Source of the DNA: Hydnum rufescens UP504
Taxonomy: Eukaryota; Basidiomycota; Agaricomycetes; Cantharellales; Hydnaceae
Direction: 5' to 3'
DNA length: 64,000 nt
NCBI GenBank assembly: GCA_014904985.1
Contig: MU129032.1
Coordinates: forward strand, 98,284 to 162,283
The notes beneath the pieces are model-generated. The model worked only from the letters and a program-made list of their open reading frames with translations. It was not told where the DNA came from and ran no database searches. Below are positions 45,049 to 57,949 of the stretch, one piece after another (position 1 is the first letter of the stretch; each line of letters starts with the position of its first letter). A program made the translations under genes and the position numbers.

Positions 45049-48000
45049 ATGCAAGCCTGTTCAATCTCCGACCCGGTGCCACTAGCAACTTACTCGATAG
45101 CTGCGTCATCTTCTGAGAAAGGGTTGGTATCTGTATTTGCAACTCATACACCTGTTCCTCACAAAGAAGATGGATGGGTGACTTTAACTGCTCAGGGAGA
45201 TGGTATCCACATCATGGATGTATGAGATGGCTTCTGTGCCACCCATCGCTCTGCGTGCTGATTTTACCTATTCTAGCTCGCGAATTCTCAGCCAGTTGCT
45301 TCCCATACATTAGGTCCAACGACCATGTATGCTGCTCCAGCATTGACTGTTGTCACCAAGAACCGCCGAATAACATATGTTGCCATAGAATCTTCTCCGG
45401 ACATCAAGGCTAGCGAACGTGGCAAGATAGTTTGGTTTTGGATTCAGGAGTTGTCACAAAAGAGTGCCGGTACATTAGAGAGAACCACTGTGCATGTACG
45501 TGGTTAATCCCAATTTATGGGCCGCATCTTTATCATTCCCTTCCGACTAGCTTTCACATCAAATACGAACAATCTTTACCTCACCAACTGGAAGCCACCT
45601 CATCGCTATCTCGCCACAGAATACGGTAACCTCGGTTACTCCCAACTTTGAAGTGATTTCCTCGCGGGATGGAGGGGCATCAACCGATTCCTTACTTCAA
45701 AGCTGGATATTCGCTCAACGCGAGTGTACATTTGCCCCAGGCACTGACGGTTCCGTCATAGTGCGAGTTTTGAGCCGGTCCGGAACAAAAACCATGCTTG
45801 TCATGGATATCTGCGAAGCAGATGGCTCTTTGTCATTTCTAACCGAATTACCACTTGAGGACGTCCCTCCAACCGTGCGTATCTTCGTCGGGAACAGCAA
45901 TATTCCTAATGATATGTATCCCTCAGGACATTGTTGATTGTTCTTTATCTCCAGATGGCCACTTTTCGCTGATCAGTAAGTTATCAGACAGAGAGGGTCA
46001 TCCGTACTCTAATGACCGGAGCCTCTAGCGCGATCTGGACATTGGCGTTATTACCATGCCGATCTGGACAATATAGCAGGCGTCTATCCTCAACTATATC
46101 TCCATGATGCGCCACTTGCTCTGAAGTCTTTGTTATTTTCTGGAACTTCCCCATACTCACGTCCCACATCGCTTCTGCGCCTCAATACCTCCCAGGTCCT
46201 CCTTGCGTCTACATCCACCACAGACCCAAGCGAGCTTATCCTGCAGATATGGGACCTTCGTTATTCGGTTCTCCTTTTATCGTATTCCACGAGTTTCCCC
46301 AGCAGCCTTTTGGCAGGCGATGTGACAACAGGAGATATCCGTCTTAGCCTCGTAGATGCTACGTCTGGCCAGGCTGTACTCATTATGTCTACACCCCCTT
46401 CATCCGCCTCTGCCTCAAAAATCAAAGCCAGGCACCGCTCTACTGTCGTCATAATTCCTTACGCGGCGCCTATTACGTCTACGATTGCTAATGCCATGAA
46501 TCGATCCTCCATCACGGTCACCTCCAAATGGCTCGCTTCGGCCTCTCCTTTGATGTTGAATACTAGTCAAATAGTAGCAGGTCCAGACGCACCCAATGCG
46601 TTATCGCTCCCACAGGACATTTCCGGCAAGGATGTCCTCCTCAAGGAGATGACACGCACCGTGGCTAGTGGACAATTCGACGATACAGAGCGCGCCTTTA
46701 ATGCTTGGGTGCGGGAAGAAACGGAGAGGTTAACCGAAGCGGCTGCCAAAGCACGAGATGTCGAGCAGGATTTGAATGTGAGCATGGACGATGCCACACT
46801 TACGGGAAATGGTATCAATGCGAGTACGGATCCACTGGGAGCGCCCAGTAGAGACATCGATATCATTAGCCTATTACCTTCTACTGCGAAGAAACAACCA
46901 AAGAAAGCCTTGCCTATGAACCCTGTCGAGGATCGCATTGTAAGTCTATTTGGTGTCGTTCTTCATTGAGTCCCGGCTACCTTTTTATTTTTCGCACTTT
47001 GTAGAATCTATCTGCTCAACTCTCGCATTCATTCGTGGGCAGTGTGTTGAAAATAGTCTTGGAAGGACAGCGTGGATCGGCTTCTGTGGACAAAATTGTG
47101 AATACCTTGCTCTACTATCGTGCTGTAACGCATCACATGATTCCAACGGAAGGCGGCCTCCTTCGTCGGCTAGCCGAGCGGTCGGACTGGGTGCGTCCCA
47201 CCCTTCCATTTAATATCAGAGACCACGCTCCTCACCTCTCTGTTCTGTAAGGATACGATCATGACCGTGCTATTGGTCGTCCCTGATATACCCGAGGAAG
47301 AGCTTGTGCGACTCCTGAAGCTCGTCATCCAAGCTGAAATCCCTCAACAAACTCTAGAGGCCGCCCAAGGCAAAAAGTCTGGACAGAAGCAAGCAACCTC
47401 CTCTACTATGCAGGTTGACGGCGGACCAATAGACATCGATGCTGGGGAAGGCAACGATACCCCCCAACATCTAACGGAACACCAATATCGTCACAATCAA
47501 CTAAACCGCCCCGTCTCCCTGAGGTCCTTGCAGCTTTGCTAGCTTATCCCACCTCCCCAGCTGCCATGCGGGTCGCATTACGGTCCCACCTCTCTGACGT
47601 CAGAGACCTTCTCCCCGTGATTTATATCCTCGAGGGATGGACTGAAGCCTACGCGGACATGGGCTGGGAAGACATTACCAAGAAGATCAAGTCAAAATCA
47701 TCTTCCAAGAAAGCTCTCGGAGAACCCCCTGCAGGTGGATTCCACGTAGCGAAACTTCGACCTCATCAAGCAGATCGGCTTCCTCCTTTCGAAAGTGTAG
47801 GTCCACTTCGCCCTTGACTGCACCTATCGTTAATTGCCGTGATGACGAGACTGGTGCCTTTCAGATATTGGTGTTCCTACAATCTCTGCTCGACACGTCT
47901 TTCCTTGCACTAATACAACACACGCCAGCTCACTCTCTGTTGCTAAATCTTGCAAATGTTGTCACGCCGCAAGTTGAATTTCATGTCAACTTAGAGAAAT

Positions 48001-48182
48001 TGCGTGGTCCCCTCGAACCCTTCGCGCGTGCCGCGGCGCTTGCCATACAGAAAAAATCCAAAGATCCTAAACGCGAACAGGGGCCTACTCCAGCAGTGAC
48101 CAGCGCGAAGGTGGCAAAGCGGACAACGAGGGATCCTCCTGTCGTAGTAGGGCTCTATCAGCTGGAGGAATTAGTCTTCTAG
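45049..48182 (+). CDS. NOL11/Utp8-like ribosome-biogenesis protein
   Basis: Start MQACSISDPVPLATYSIAAS; exon 1 ends at 45219 and a 57 nt intron follows. At least seven exons join cleanly in the N-terminal half, which reads like a beta-propeller (HQIRTIFTSPTGSHLIAISP, SLSPDGHFSLITRSGHWRYY, LQIWDLRYSVLLLSY). The C-terminal half is helical, with FLQSLLDTSFLALIQHTPAH and HVNLEKLRGPLEPFARA resembling the NOL11 C-terminal domain. Proteins of this kind belong to the t-UTP subcomplex of the small-subunit processome, in rDNA transcription and 18S pre-rRNA processing. The assignment is by architecture and short motifs; another propeller-solenoid protein is possible. Confidence 0.5.
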
Positions 48183-48243
48183 GGGGATAAGAGCCCGATG
48201 GATTCAGTTGTTCTCTTAGTTAGCTTGCTTTGCTTGGCAGCAT

Positions 48244-49487
48244 TCATCTTATTTGCACCTTTAATGCTGACGCACGAAGGCATGGGGCTACCAACCCCTT
48301 CGAATCATAATGTATTGGCGCAAAAAGTTGGAACAATGAGGGTCGGAGCGTGTCTGTTGACTTATCTTTGTATGGATATTCGAATTTCGCATCCTTACGT
48401 CTCCATAACTTGCGCCTGGGCAACATGGGTCAGTGGGATAATGGGGGGAAGAGCAATGAGGGGAAAGATAGTAGAAGGGGGCTGACTTTCGCTTGGTTGG
48501 GACGTGCTCAACGAAAACTTCGACGCAATATTTTGCCTTGAATTCGCGTATGAAACGCGGGTCCCTTGATCGTGGCCAACGTCATGTCAGTCGCATGTGG
48601 ATTAAAACTTCAGATAGGAAAGAAGGCCTACCACAGTTCGCTAGCAATACCAAGATCTTTGCAGCATCGCATAAGTGCATTGGATTTGCACCCTTCTGTG
48701 GCGGTCGGGATACCGTTCGTATCGAAGTACTCCTGTTCGCCACGGGCTACTGCGACTAGCCTTGGAGCGTAGAGAAGACCCCGTTCACGGACGAACAAAA
48801 TCAGTTTTCGTTCGAACGGGGAGAAAATGGCTGGGATATGCACCTTCCGAGACAAACGAGTGCATACTCCCTGCTAACAATTTTAGGCCCCACGTTGGTC
48901 TCGCTGCGGGGTGCGAGACCCCAACCGCCCGGCCCGAACGCTTTGTTAAGGATACGCCTGTACTTAATCTCAGGAAGATAAAGCAACCCGTCTACAGGGA
49001 TGACACCTAAATATGATTGTTCAGCAAGAAGAAATCTTGACAAACCTGGTTTCATTTCTATGTCTTCAGGTTCGAGAGGTGCGCAGAGGACTTGGGCAAT
49101 TTCGGGGGAGAATGGCTCTGCAGACAGGCCAAAGTAAGATTTGGACCAGTCTGCAAAAGATCCCGTCGATGGAGGGGAGTCCGCTAATTGAGCTTGGACG
49201 ACACCATTAGCTACAGCTAGCACTGGCACAGAGGGCTTTTGAGATTGAAGCTCTGAGGGATCCGCAGCCATTTCATCTAATGAACTGGGATAGTCCTCAT
49301 TCGAAGTCTCGTCTGCTTGAGACGCAAGCGTGCGAGTGGGTGTTTTAGTAACTGATCGTGAGACAGGCTTTGCGGAATTTTCAGGGACTGCTGAGGGTAC
49401 ACGGGCTCCAAGAAGCGCTGTTGTGGTGAATGTCCGTGAGGTGCAGAGCGCAAATACGCCTCGTCGGGTGAAGAGTCCCAAAGACAT
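48244..49487 (-). CDS. MGM101: Mitochondrial genome maintenance protein Mgm101
   Basis: Five exons (49046-49487, 48844-48991, 48632-48760, 48487-48564, 48244-48415) give 322 aa with no frame problems. The N-terminus is a typical mitochondrial presequence ([20 protein letters not shown]). The conserved core is complete: [98 protein letters not shown] and [17 protein letters not shown]. Mgm101 is a Rad52-like single-strand annealing protein of mitochondrial nucleoids, needed for mtDNA recombination and repair. An upstream in-frame extension to 49721 lacks presequence character and overlaps the neighbour, so this start was preferred. Confidence 0.92.
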
Positions 49488-49545
49488 GGAGTTATGCCGT
49501 GTCGCGCTCTCCACCGCCACCGGTAGGTTCCGGAGCGCGCTCCCA
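49488..49545. promoter_or_regulatory. 58 bp gap between divergent MGM101 and GCP5-like starts
   Basis: Start codons of two head-to-head genes are only 58 bp apart, implying overlapping 5' regions. Confidence 0.4.
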
Positions 49546-52500
49546 ATGCAAGCTTCCTCCTCCAGAACGCAACTTCCTCGACCTCCCTCTGCCCGTTCCT
49601 TTCGTCCCGGGTCTGCACTCTCCCAACGGCCTGGGTCCAGCCATTCGCAAAGCACTGCGCGAAGCAGACAACCGCCCCCCCGCCTAGTCCAACTCACCGG
49701 TGAGCTAGTCTCGCGCATCAAGGGGACATCAGAATCCAGTGGTGCCTGGGCTGTGGATACGGATGCGATATCTAGGTCTTTGGAGTATGGGAGGAATAAT
49801 GCCCCGGCTCAAGATGTACTGCAAATTGACAAACGTATTATGGGGTGTGTCCAAAACCACTCTTCCAAGACGTCATTAATCAACCATGTGACATACCCAG
49901 GCTCGCCGAGAAATCGCGAATAATTCTGGACGATGAAATAGCCGAGGCTCTGACGGTGTGCTACTCCAAATTGAAGACTCACGTCAAAGATACTTCAGAC
50001 AGGGACTCGCATATCAGAGTGTGTGGGAAGCTTGCTTTAAATGGAATCTATAAAACTAATGTAAACATGTAGACGTCAAATCTTCCTGACATTGTACAAT
50101 TTCTAGTAAGAACTATTAGTTCCAAACGCCAAGTATATTCAATCCTGTCCCCCACGTGCAGCTCGCCTTGTCGTCTCCGCCAGATTACGAGAGCAAGCAC
50201 CAGGCTCTTAAATTTCTGGACAAACTCCGGGATCCAGATCCAGCTGAATCCACGACTCTGACTTGGGAACAAATCCTCAGAGACGAGCCATATGAAGGAC
50301 AGCACTGGGAAGGGGCATTCGGTCTCCCTCATGGCTCCACTGTCGAAGGGTGGGAAGCCCGATCCTTAAGCAGCTCCTGGGTGTCCGATGATGATGATCC
50401 ATCTGTTGATGGGGTACTTGACGACGACGATGATGGAGTCGCCATTCGAAGCACCACACCCATCACACCATCTGAGCCAGACCAGGAGGATGAACCGGAC
50501 GACGTAGATGGTCCCAGGTCCCTAGAGGCCCGTGATATTGTCGGCATCCTGGCATCAAATCAATATTGGAGAGCAACATGGAGAGATAACCATCTCCCGA
50601 GCCCTGTCGTTGGCTTTGACTTGGGCAACCCAGCTACTCTTGGTAAACGATCGTTTTTTCATGTTATTATAATCAGAACATCATTCATCCAATGTTTGCG
50701 TCTCAGGCCCTACTATATCCTATTTCTTGAGTAATTCAAATCCATCGTCTTTGGAGGCGTCAGGAAAACAGGTCCGGTCATCCTTTGCCGCCGTGAAAAT
50801 TCCCACCCTGCCTGTATGCCGATCTCTTGTATTTGACAGACCTACATCACAGAGCATGATGCTGTCCGGGAAGTCCTCTTTATTCTTCAAGGTAACAAAT
50901 CATGTTTGGTACATGAGGTATCATTGGATGGTTTCAATCCTCAACTACAGGTAGCTGGCTTTCCGATCTAACTCATTCCATTCTAGGGCGATCCTGATTC
51001 CCGACTGCGTCCTTTTCTTACAGATAGTTCCAAACTGTCCTCGACTCCGACACTTCTCCGTGACGATGTACCACTCTATTTTGTTGTCATTCATTAAACG
51101 CGCTACCGTCCTTCGCTTTCTTCGCGCGTTTGTGACCTCCGTGTATGACAATGTTTCACACAACCTTCCGAAGGAATGCATGCCCAACCAACCAGCCGAG
51201 TATTCCAGGCATTCGGTGCTGGGGTATGTTCCTATCTCCAAGATTTCGATTCATGGTGCGCTGCCAAAGAACAGTCCCTTTGTCGTGCTCGCGAGGGTCA
51301 TTCCGCAACGTTAATCGTGAGCCTGCTTAACCTTGATCACGAGACGGAAAGACATGTAGGCTGCATGTTTGATATCCTCCACGACGTGCTTTATACCCTA
51401 CACTCCTGTCGACCTCCTACACGTGGTTGCACGAGAGGTATCTTCCAGCTTTGATTTCACGTCCAAGGCACCTTCGATCATCAGTATGACTCTGCTAGAC
51501 GCCTTGCTCTCTTCAGTTCAACTTGCTCGATCGGCTTATGGAGATCATCAAGCTGCCAAAACGCTGATGTACATTTTCACGAGATCTGTCGAGCCTCTGT
51601 GGGCAAGTATTGGAATATGGCTCAAACTTGGCATGAGCCTGAATGATAGTATTGCTCAAGATGACGTCCTCTCAAATGCCGTGGGCCCAGACGCCGAGTT
51701 TTTCTTAAGGAGGAGAGACGTGCAGTTGGGCTCTGCGGATTTCTGGCTTAAGGGCTATACAGTCCGTCTCCATCGGTACTCTGGTGTATTTGTAGAGGAG
51801 GTCGATGACACCGAGGACACATCGAATGGGAGTGACATAGGCGTGCACACAGTTCCAGAGTTCCTTCAGCTTGTCGCCTCGGATATTTTGGCCGCGGGTA
51901 AATCTGTCGGTCTTCTTCGTGCACTTCAGGTGGACGACTTCTTTGGTGACAGCACTAATGATGAGTACGAGTGGATGCAAGATTGGCCATCATTTCGTTC
52001 CTTGATTGGATCAGACTCACTCATTGTATCTGCATCCACGAATCTCAACTCCTCTGATCCTCCACCTCCAAACCAACCGATTCTTGAAGCTGTCTCTCCG
52101 CCATCTAAGGAGAGCTCGAATCTCGAATCGCCCAGCGCATCAGATGATGGGGATGAGGGTCCTTGGGCGTCTGCCCCCTCTGTTCCATTTGATGCTCCGT
52201 CACATCGTCCTTTGCATTCATCTGATAATCCCCTACTTTCCGCGGACGCTTTGGCTTCCCTCATCCAAGAGCGCGTGAAGCCTTGGTGTCGTCTTGCTAA
52301 TTCTCGCTTGCACCGGGTTCTTGTCGTAGACTGTGAACTATGGAGGCACTTGGGATGCATGGAGGACCTCTTTTTTACCCGCCGAGGGGATGCGCTAACC
52401 CATTTCTGCGATGTGCTTTTCGACCGGGTGGGTTGCCTTTGGATCTTCTCGCTGCAGTTATCCGCTGACACTGGAAGTAGATTGATCAGAAGAGAGCATG

Positions 52501-53829
52501 GTCAGATTATCATTCGTTGAATTCATTATTTCGTGATGTTGCCGTCTCCACCCCCGGGCGATGGATAGACCCTTCCCTTGTCAGATTCTCTTATCGAGGT
52601 CTGCGGGCCCGAAATTATACATCTTCTGTTCGAATTCTGGATGGATTATCTGTTGAATATCAGGTTCATTCATCCTTGAACCTCTGCAGACGAAACATTA
52701 AAATCCCGTCCATCCTCAGGTGCCTTTCCCCTTGACATACTTGTTTGGACCCGCCGAGAATCAAGTGTACTCCTCCGTGTTCATCGTGCTTCTGCAGCTT
52801 CGAAGGGCGAAATCGGCCGTGGAGAGCATTTTGATCAGAGGGGCTCTGGACTCTGCTATATCACCACCATCGACGAATCTAAAAGCTTTCCATTCTCTAC
52901 GATCTCGCTTCACTTGGCTGATAAAGTACGTTACGTTCTGATATCCTTACGTCCGAACTGATTGTGCCTTCCAGTACGTTGACGCATCACTTCATGACAA
53001 ATGTGAGGATCTGGTCTGCAGGCGGTTAATACGCTGTTGACATTTGCCTTCGATATACAGGTAATACATACCGAAATTCTTCGTCTTCATGAGGTGCTAA
53101 AGAGCACGAGCTCTCTGGACGAGATGATCACCGCTCATAACCTTCAGTGCGTCATTCATCAATCTTCCTTCCTGGTGTTGCCTTTAACTCATAGGGCAAA
53201 AACAGCCTTAGCCGCCTTCAGACTCTTTGTTTTTTAGGCCCAAATGTTTGCCGCGCTATATTACTGGGTCCATTGATATGGCACTGACAAGTTATATCCT
53301 GCGCAGACCACCTCTCCGCGCAAAGCCGTCCTTTCTGTCCTTGACCTCTGTCTACATTTCACTGCAGTATACAAGGCATACTCCGGGGGTTCAGGGACAG
53401 TGGACGTGACACATCGTGCAATCCGCTTCACTGGAAGTCGACGCTCGCTGCGGCGCGGGCGGCTGAATCGCCAACAACGGCTTCGCCGGAAGAATCTCAT
53501 CGGATTTACTTCTGATGCACTTCCCGCGAGTTCAGACGAGGAGGAAGAGGACGACGAGCACGAGGGAGAAATCTTGGAAAGCAGTCCGGAAGGCGATGAA
53601 GCGACGTCGACACATGAGGCCGTATCGATGGGCGATATGACTCTCCAAAGCACCATATCCCTCTCGTTTGCAGATATGGATTTTGGGAGCGTATTGATAA
53701 AATGGGAAATGAGCTGGACGCTTTGGTCCGATATCTCTCGAAACATACGGAGGTGTTGGCGAGTGATGGAACGGAGGAAGCTGCCACATTTGCTCGGCTT
53801 GCTTTTTCTTTGGATGACTGGGACCTTTG
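49546..53829 (+). CDS. Gamma-tubulin complex component (Spc97/Spc98 family, GCP5-like)
   Basis: Chosen start [19 protein letters not shown]. Many short introns. Family signatures in order: [20 protein letters not shown] and an acidic linker; [67 protein letters not shown], typical of the GRIP1 motif; then [30 protein letters not shown] in GRIP2; last exon [20 protein letters not shown], ending …LDDWDL. Such proteins assemble the gamma-tubulin ring that nucleates microtubules at spindle pole bodies. The DFW motif spacing favours GCP5 over GCP2/3. Some internal exon edges (50900-51350, 52520-53400) were not settled. Confidence 0.75.
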
Positions 53830-54557
53830 AAGCATGTACTATGTAGTGCGAAGTTATTTGAAATCAAGCTAAAGAGTTGAGTTGAGTTGGGACTCAATCC
53901 AGTTGCAGGTGAGACTGTCCTGGAGGCGAAGCCAGAGGTTCATCGTCATGGTAAGCGGGAAAAGAAACCTGATCCACATCATGAAAACTTGGCATGGCGG
54001 AAGGGGGATTAGAAATCCATGTTTTTGCTTCATAAACTCAATACTGAAGCCATGGACAGCATAGGGAATATAAAAATTGAAGCCCGGGAACCGAAGAAAT
54101 ACATGAATTGGCAGAATCACCCCGGAGGGGCAAATTTTTCGTGTGAGCCACCCCCCTGTGACGCGTGACATGAACCTACAGCTGAAATAGGACAGTAGAC
54201 GGGCGTGTGCTTCCAGGAGGTGCATAATTCAGGAAATCTCCATCCGGCAGGTATATTACGAATTCAAGAGCACTGCGTTGTTGTCGCAGGAATGGGCCGA
54301 TGAACTGTGGCAGAGTCCAGCTGGGCACGAAACCGTTCCACGAAACCGTTCCACCGAATGTACGAGCAAATAGACACTGCCAGTGATTTGAGAAAATATC
54401 TATGCATAATACATTTGATTATAGCTACACTAGGGATGCAAGGTCAAGCTAAAATGGAAAAGGACCGTATTATAGTAACCCTGATGTAGAGCATATACAA
54501 GAGAGACAAGACCAGCTTCGATTATGCACCCCCACATTCTCTCGGAATGCTGGAGGC
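53830..54557. other. 3' flank of chitinase 1, start of duplicated unit A
   Basis: From about 54190 the sequence is similar to 58840-59340 (shared GGGCGTGTGC, GAGCAAAT-GACACTG, CGGAATGCTG), marking the proximal edge of the tandem duplication. Confidence 0.6.
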
Positions 54558-55845
54558 TTAACGACTAGAGACCTGGGTCCAGACCCAAGGAACCGAGGCC
54601 GGGAACAGTAGTGGATTAAACAGGCCATGCTTGGCTGCGACGGTACGGATCCAATCGGCGTCGGCGTTGGGGAACTGCCAGGCCATGGCACCCCCATTCC
54701 AACCCTTTGCCGTGCCTTGGGACATGCATCCAGCTAGGGTATTTGGGTCGATATAACCGGTATTGGCGTCGCGCTTAGTTCCGGGCTTCCCGATGACGAT
54801 TTTGTTCAATGGAACACCGGCGGTGGCGGAGATTTCGAAGACCGAGGTCTTAGGATAAGTTGCACTTGACTTTGTCAGGAGACCGCGGCAGTTGGTGTAG
54901 TCGGAGCCCTGTTAAATTTGTCCATTGTCAGGAAGATGGGCAAGGGGGGTACGAATGGACCGCATGCCTGGTTATAAAATTGGATATTGTACCAGTCAAT
55001 AAGGCTCCCGACTTCTTTATGCACTTTAGTGTAAGCGCCGGCAGTATACTTCGGCGAGAACCAAGGCGCAAGCGCTGGTGGACGAAGAACATCAGCATCC
55101 CTCGTAGAGTGATTCCGACCAGTCAAACACTAACGGGCATGGGTGATGAGGTATTGCCCGACGGGAAGGGCATTACGAAGAGTCCGGGTGAAGGTGATCA
55201 GCCATTTCTCTCCCCTTCCATCAGCGGCGCTACAATAAAGTATGCGTTAATACGGGATATCTGCTTCGTAGGGGTGAATAATTGCGTACTTGATGGCTTC
55301 AAAGTCTTCGAAGTCAACATCGATACCATCCAAATGGTTCTTCTTTACCCAGGATGCCATGGAATTAGCAGTGCGAGTTGGATCTGCACCAGCGGATGCA
55401 GGCGTGTCTGTAGCCCCGAAGGCGCTGACCATGAGCTTGATACCGGCGGCAGCATACTTGTTCTTGGTGGATATTTGGGTATCTGAGCTAAGCGAAGCCC
55501 ACTGGGTGGCCTGGTCTACAGGCCCACGGAGGAGCAAGAACGACAGGATGCTATAATAGGTCACAGAGTCAGGCCGGCAGCGTGATGCGATTTAAAGACA
55601 ACAAACAAAGTGTTGAATCCGGAAATCTTGGAAACGTCAGGTGGACCGGTCTGGCCGGACACCCAAGCTAATGAACATGGCAAATTAGACCTCCACGTAC
55701 CTATTCAATGCAGGACTACCGACGTACCATTATGATAAACGACGAAGTGGGGGGTCGTCCCATCGGGGGCACGCTCAAGTGGAATTCCCTGGACCAAAGC
55801 GGCGAGGATGGTTGTACCAGCAGCAAACAAAGAGACCGCCCTCAT
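54558..55845 (-). CDS. GH18 chitinase, copy 1
   Basis: Five exons (55728-55845, 55607-55667, 55290-55550, 54968-55229, 54558-54908) give 350 aa. Signal peptide MRAVSLFAAGTTILAALVQG, so secreted. The catalytic GH18 signature DGIDVDFED holds the D-x-x-D-x-D-x-E core, with Glu as acid/base. WYNIQFYNQ supplies the usual second substrate-site motif, and GGAMAWQFPNAD the final barrel strand. It would hydrolyse chitin in fungal walls, insects or other fungi. The fourth intron (54909-54967) has a GC donor (CAG/GCATGC), conserved in copy 2. No carbohydrate-binding module follows. Confidence 0.88.
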
Positions 55846-56331
55846 GATGAACTGGAATGATGGAATGGACTGAAAGGGGCCCAAGATCCTCACGCTTTTA
55901 TACTGTAAAGCCCTCTCGCCAGGATCGCCTTTCTAGGCGTAGCCATTGGGCTCTGACCAGACGTGAACCATCATCGGGACATTGCCTCAGGACCGGGCTT
56001 CGGGAAAAGTCCGAAGCAAATAATGCAGACAGCACAGAGTGCGTCGAAAGTAATTGGCGGGAAAAATAACGGAATCCCCATCATGATCGCAGAAAGTGCG
56101 GCACCAGCAGAAGATGTGTCTCAGTACAGGGGGAAATCCCGCAAACCCAGTATCGCCAGTCGAGCACACGATTTCGCCGCCGCGAAATCCACCCTAGTGT
56201 AAACACATAGGCGCTAAGTGCTGACTCTTGGGGGTGAGCAAAGCTGAACGGAGAGTTCCGATCCATGCACTCACTACAATTCACTGCAACCAACCCAGAC
56301 TCGTATCCAGTCACGCGGGTGGTAAACGTTA
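55846..56331. other. Promoter-side flank of chitinase 1
   Basis: Upstream sequence recognisably duplicated at 60832-61290 (shared CGGGAAAAGTCCGAAG, CATCATGATCGCAGAAAGT) but clearly more diverged than the gene bodies. Confidence 0.6.
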
Positions 56332-57446
56332 GCGGGTCCGGAATTAATTGGTAACTTAATTCCCGCGGAAATTAAAGATAAAATCCGAAAAATAAATGGA
56401 CGTCGGCGACAAGACCGAACTTACGGGAGAGTTGCCTATCGTCATACACCCCCCCACGCCTCCGAACTTGCCAAACCATGCTTCTCAGGCCCACACATAG
56501 AACTGAACCAATATAGATGACGGCGTAGAATCAAATGGCTGTTATACGCTCACTCATTGATCTGTACACAAGCTCGTACCACGAGGCCACGGTAGTCAGA
56601 ATAAACAAGGCACAAATCTCACATAGATACTTCAGATGGGTGATTGGGCGGGTACCCAGGCGATGTCTGTCGTAGATCGTCGGTGTGAACGTGGGTTGAG
56701 TCGGAGTTCAAATTTTACTTCCGACTAGTAACAATCGACTGTGGTCTCCAAACCCTCTGATACTGTGAGGGTCTGGTTACGAGACTATTGTCCCATTTCG
56801 ACCAGTCTATTTTTACAAAATTCCGACCCCGATAAGGCTCGGAGCGTCAAAAAAAAGTCGCTGTGACCTGTGACAGAAACCTAGTGTCGAAATAGGATAC
56901 TTATGTCAGGAGAGGACGAGGTCGGATTCCCACGTCAATTTCGGTACTTCCCGCGGATTTTGACGTGGCCGAATCATCGGGTCCATTTATTATGCTCTTA
57001 ACGCTGTCCTTTGATACGTCCCCGCTGTCTGCCAAATATGGAAAAACAAATGTCCTGGGCCCTGCACAGTGGTCTGGGGTTCGTGATGCCCCACAAGCCG
57101 CCCAGCAGCCAGGGTCTGCGGGGTGTCCCCGCAATACCTGGCTTTTGTCTACCAAATAAGGAAATAAAATTTATCCCCGGTGCACTAAGTCCTATGCAGC
57201 AGAAAGAGATGCGGAGTATCCCTACAATAATTTTGAGGAAGTCCCACTTAGCAGAATGGGGTCTGTGGGATGTCCCCGCCCTACTAAGCTTCTACGGAGG
57301 TTTCCGTATTACTTTGTCTGGCGTTGAGTCGGGCGTACGGGCCTTTCGAAATTTCCCGGTAGGGTTAGGCTGCGTTATCGGATTTAAAAATTTCGGACTT
57401 GAGTTTTAATTTCCGCCGGAATTACCGTTAATTCCCGACCGGACTC
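56332..57446. mobile_element. 1.1 kb inverted-repeat element
   Basis: The two ends are inverted copies over about 75 bp with gaps (GTCCGGAATTAA and GCGGAAATTAAA on the left match the complement on the right). TTA flanks both ends (56329-56331, 57447-57449), the size expected for PIF/Harbinger-type insertions. No transposase is coded. It lies in unit A of the chitinase duplication; I did not find it in unit B. Confidence 0.5.
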
Positions 57447-57949
57447 TTAACTACGGGTAGTTAAAAATCATGCTAACATGGCAAGTATCATCTGCTCAGG
57501 CCGTGGTGGGATTACACTGTGTTCCCACTTCCGGTGAGATTGGAGTCTTTTAATACTCAATCCAGTAACTAGAGCCACAGCACTCATCGCCTCTCACTTT
57601 CTGCTGTGCTCTAGACAGGACTTTAGAATGCCACTAGGGAGCCTTCGGCTTGGTTTCAGTCTATACCATCTCTCTTCTCTTTCATATACGATCCCGTTGG
57701 TGTCGTGGTTCACTGGACAACTCTTAGAATGTGCAGGATGCGAGACACCAACACATTCCTAGCCTTTGATTCCTCACTTGTTCAAGATATGACGCTCATC
57801 TGCCCTCATCCGCAGATATTTCGCCCGGGACCTTGTTGGAATTGGCGATGGGCGAGCTATAGCGCTCATTGCTTAGTCAGCGTGTCCTCCTAGATAGTTC
57901 TCGGGATATACTCAAAGGCTCTATCTTTCCTCTCATTGTGCGAATATAA
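57447..57949. other. Intergenic repeat segment, related to 63110-63350
   Basis: Shares CAGCACTCATCGCCTCTCAC, CTCTCTTCTC and AGATATGAC-type blocks with the end of unit B. No gene is seen. Confidence 0.6.

Noticed and set aside
45958..46130. Possible frame break in the UTP8-like gene
   Set aside because: A GT-AG intron with GTAAGT donor from 45975 restores the frame (ITRSGHWRYYHADLDNIAG).
48198..48485. Plus-strand 95-codon frame with a hydrophobic start
   Set aside because: It is the antisense shadow of the last MGM101 exons.
57680..57760. tRNA-like A box, also in the copy at 63270 (TAGCTCACTGG)
   Set aside because: No matching B box, no cloverleaf and no acceptor stem; most likely chance or a worn tRNA-derived repeat.
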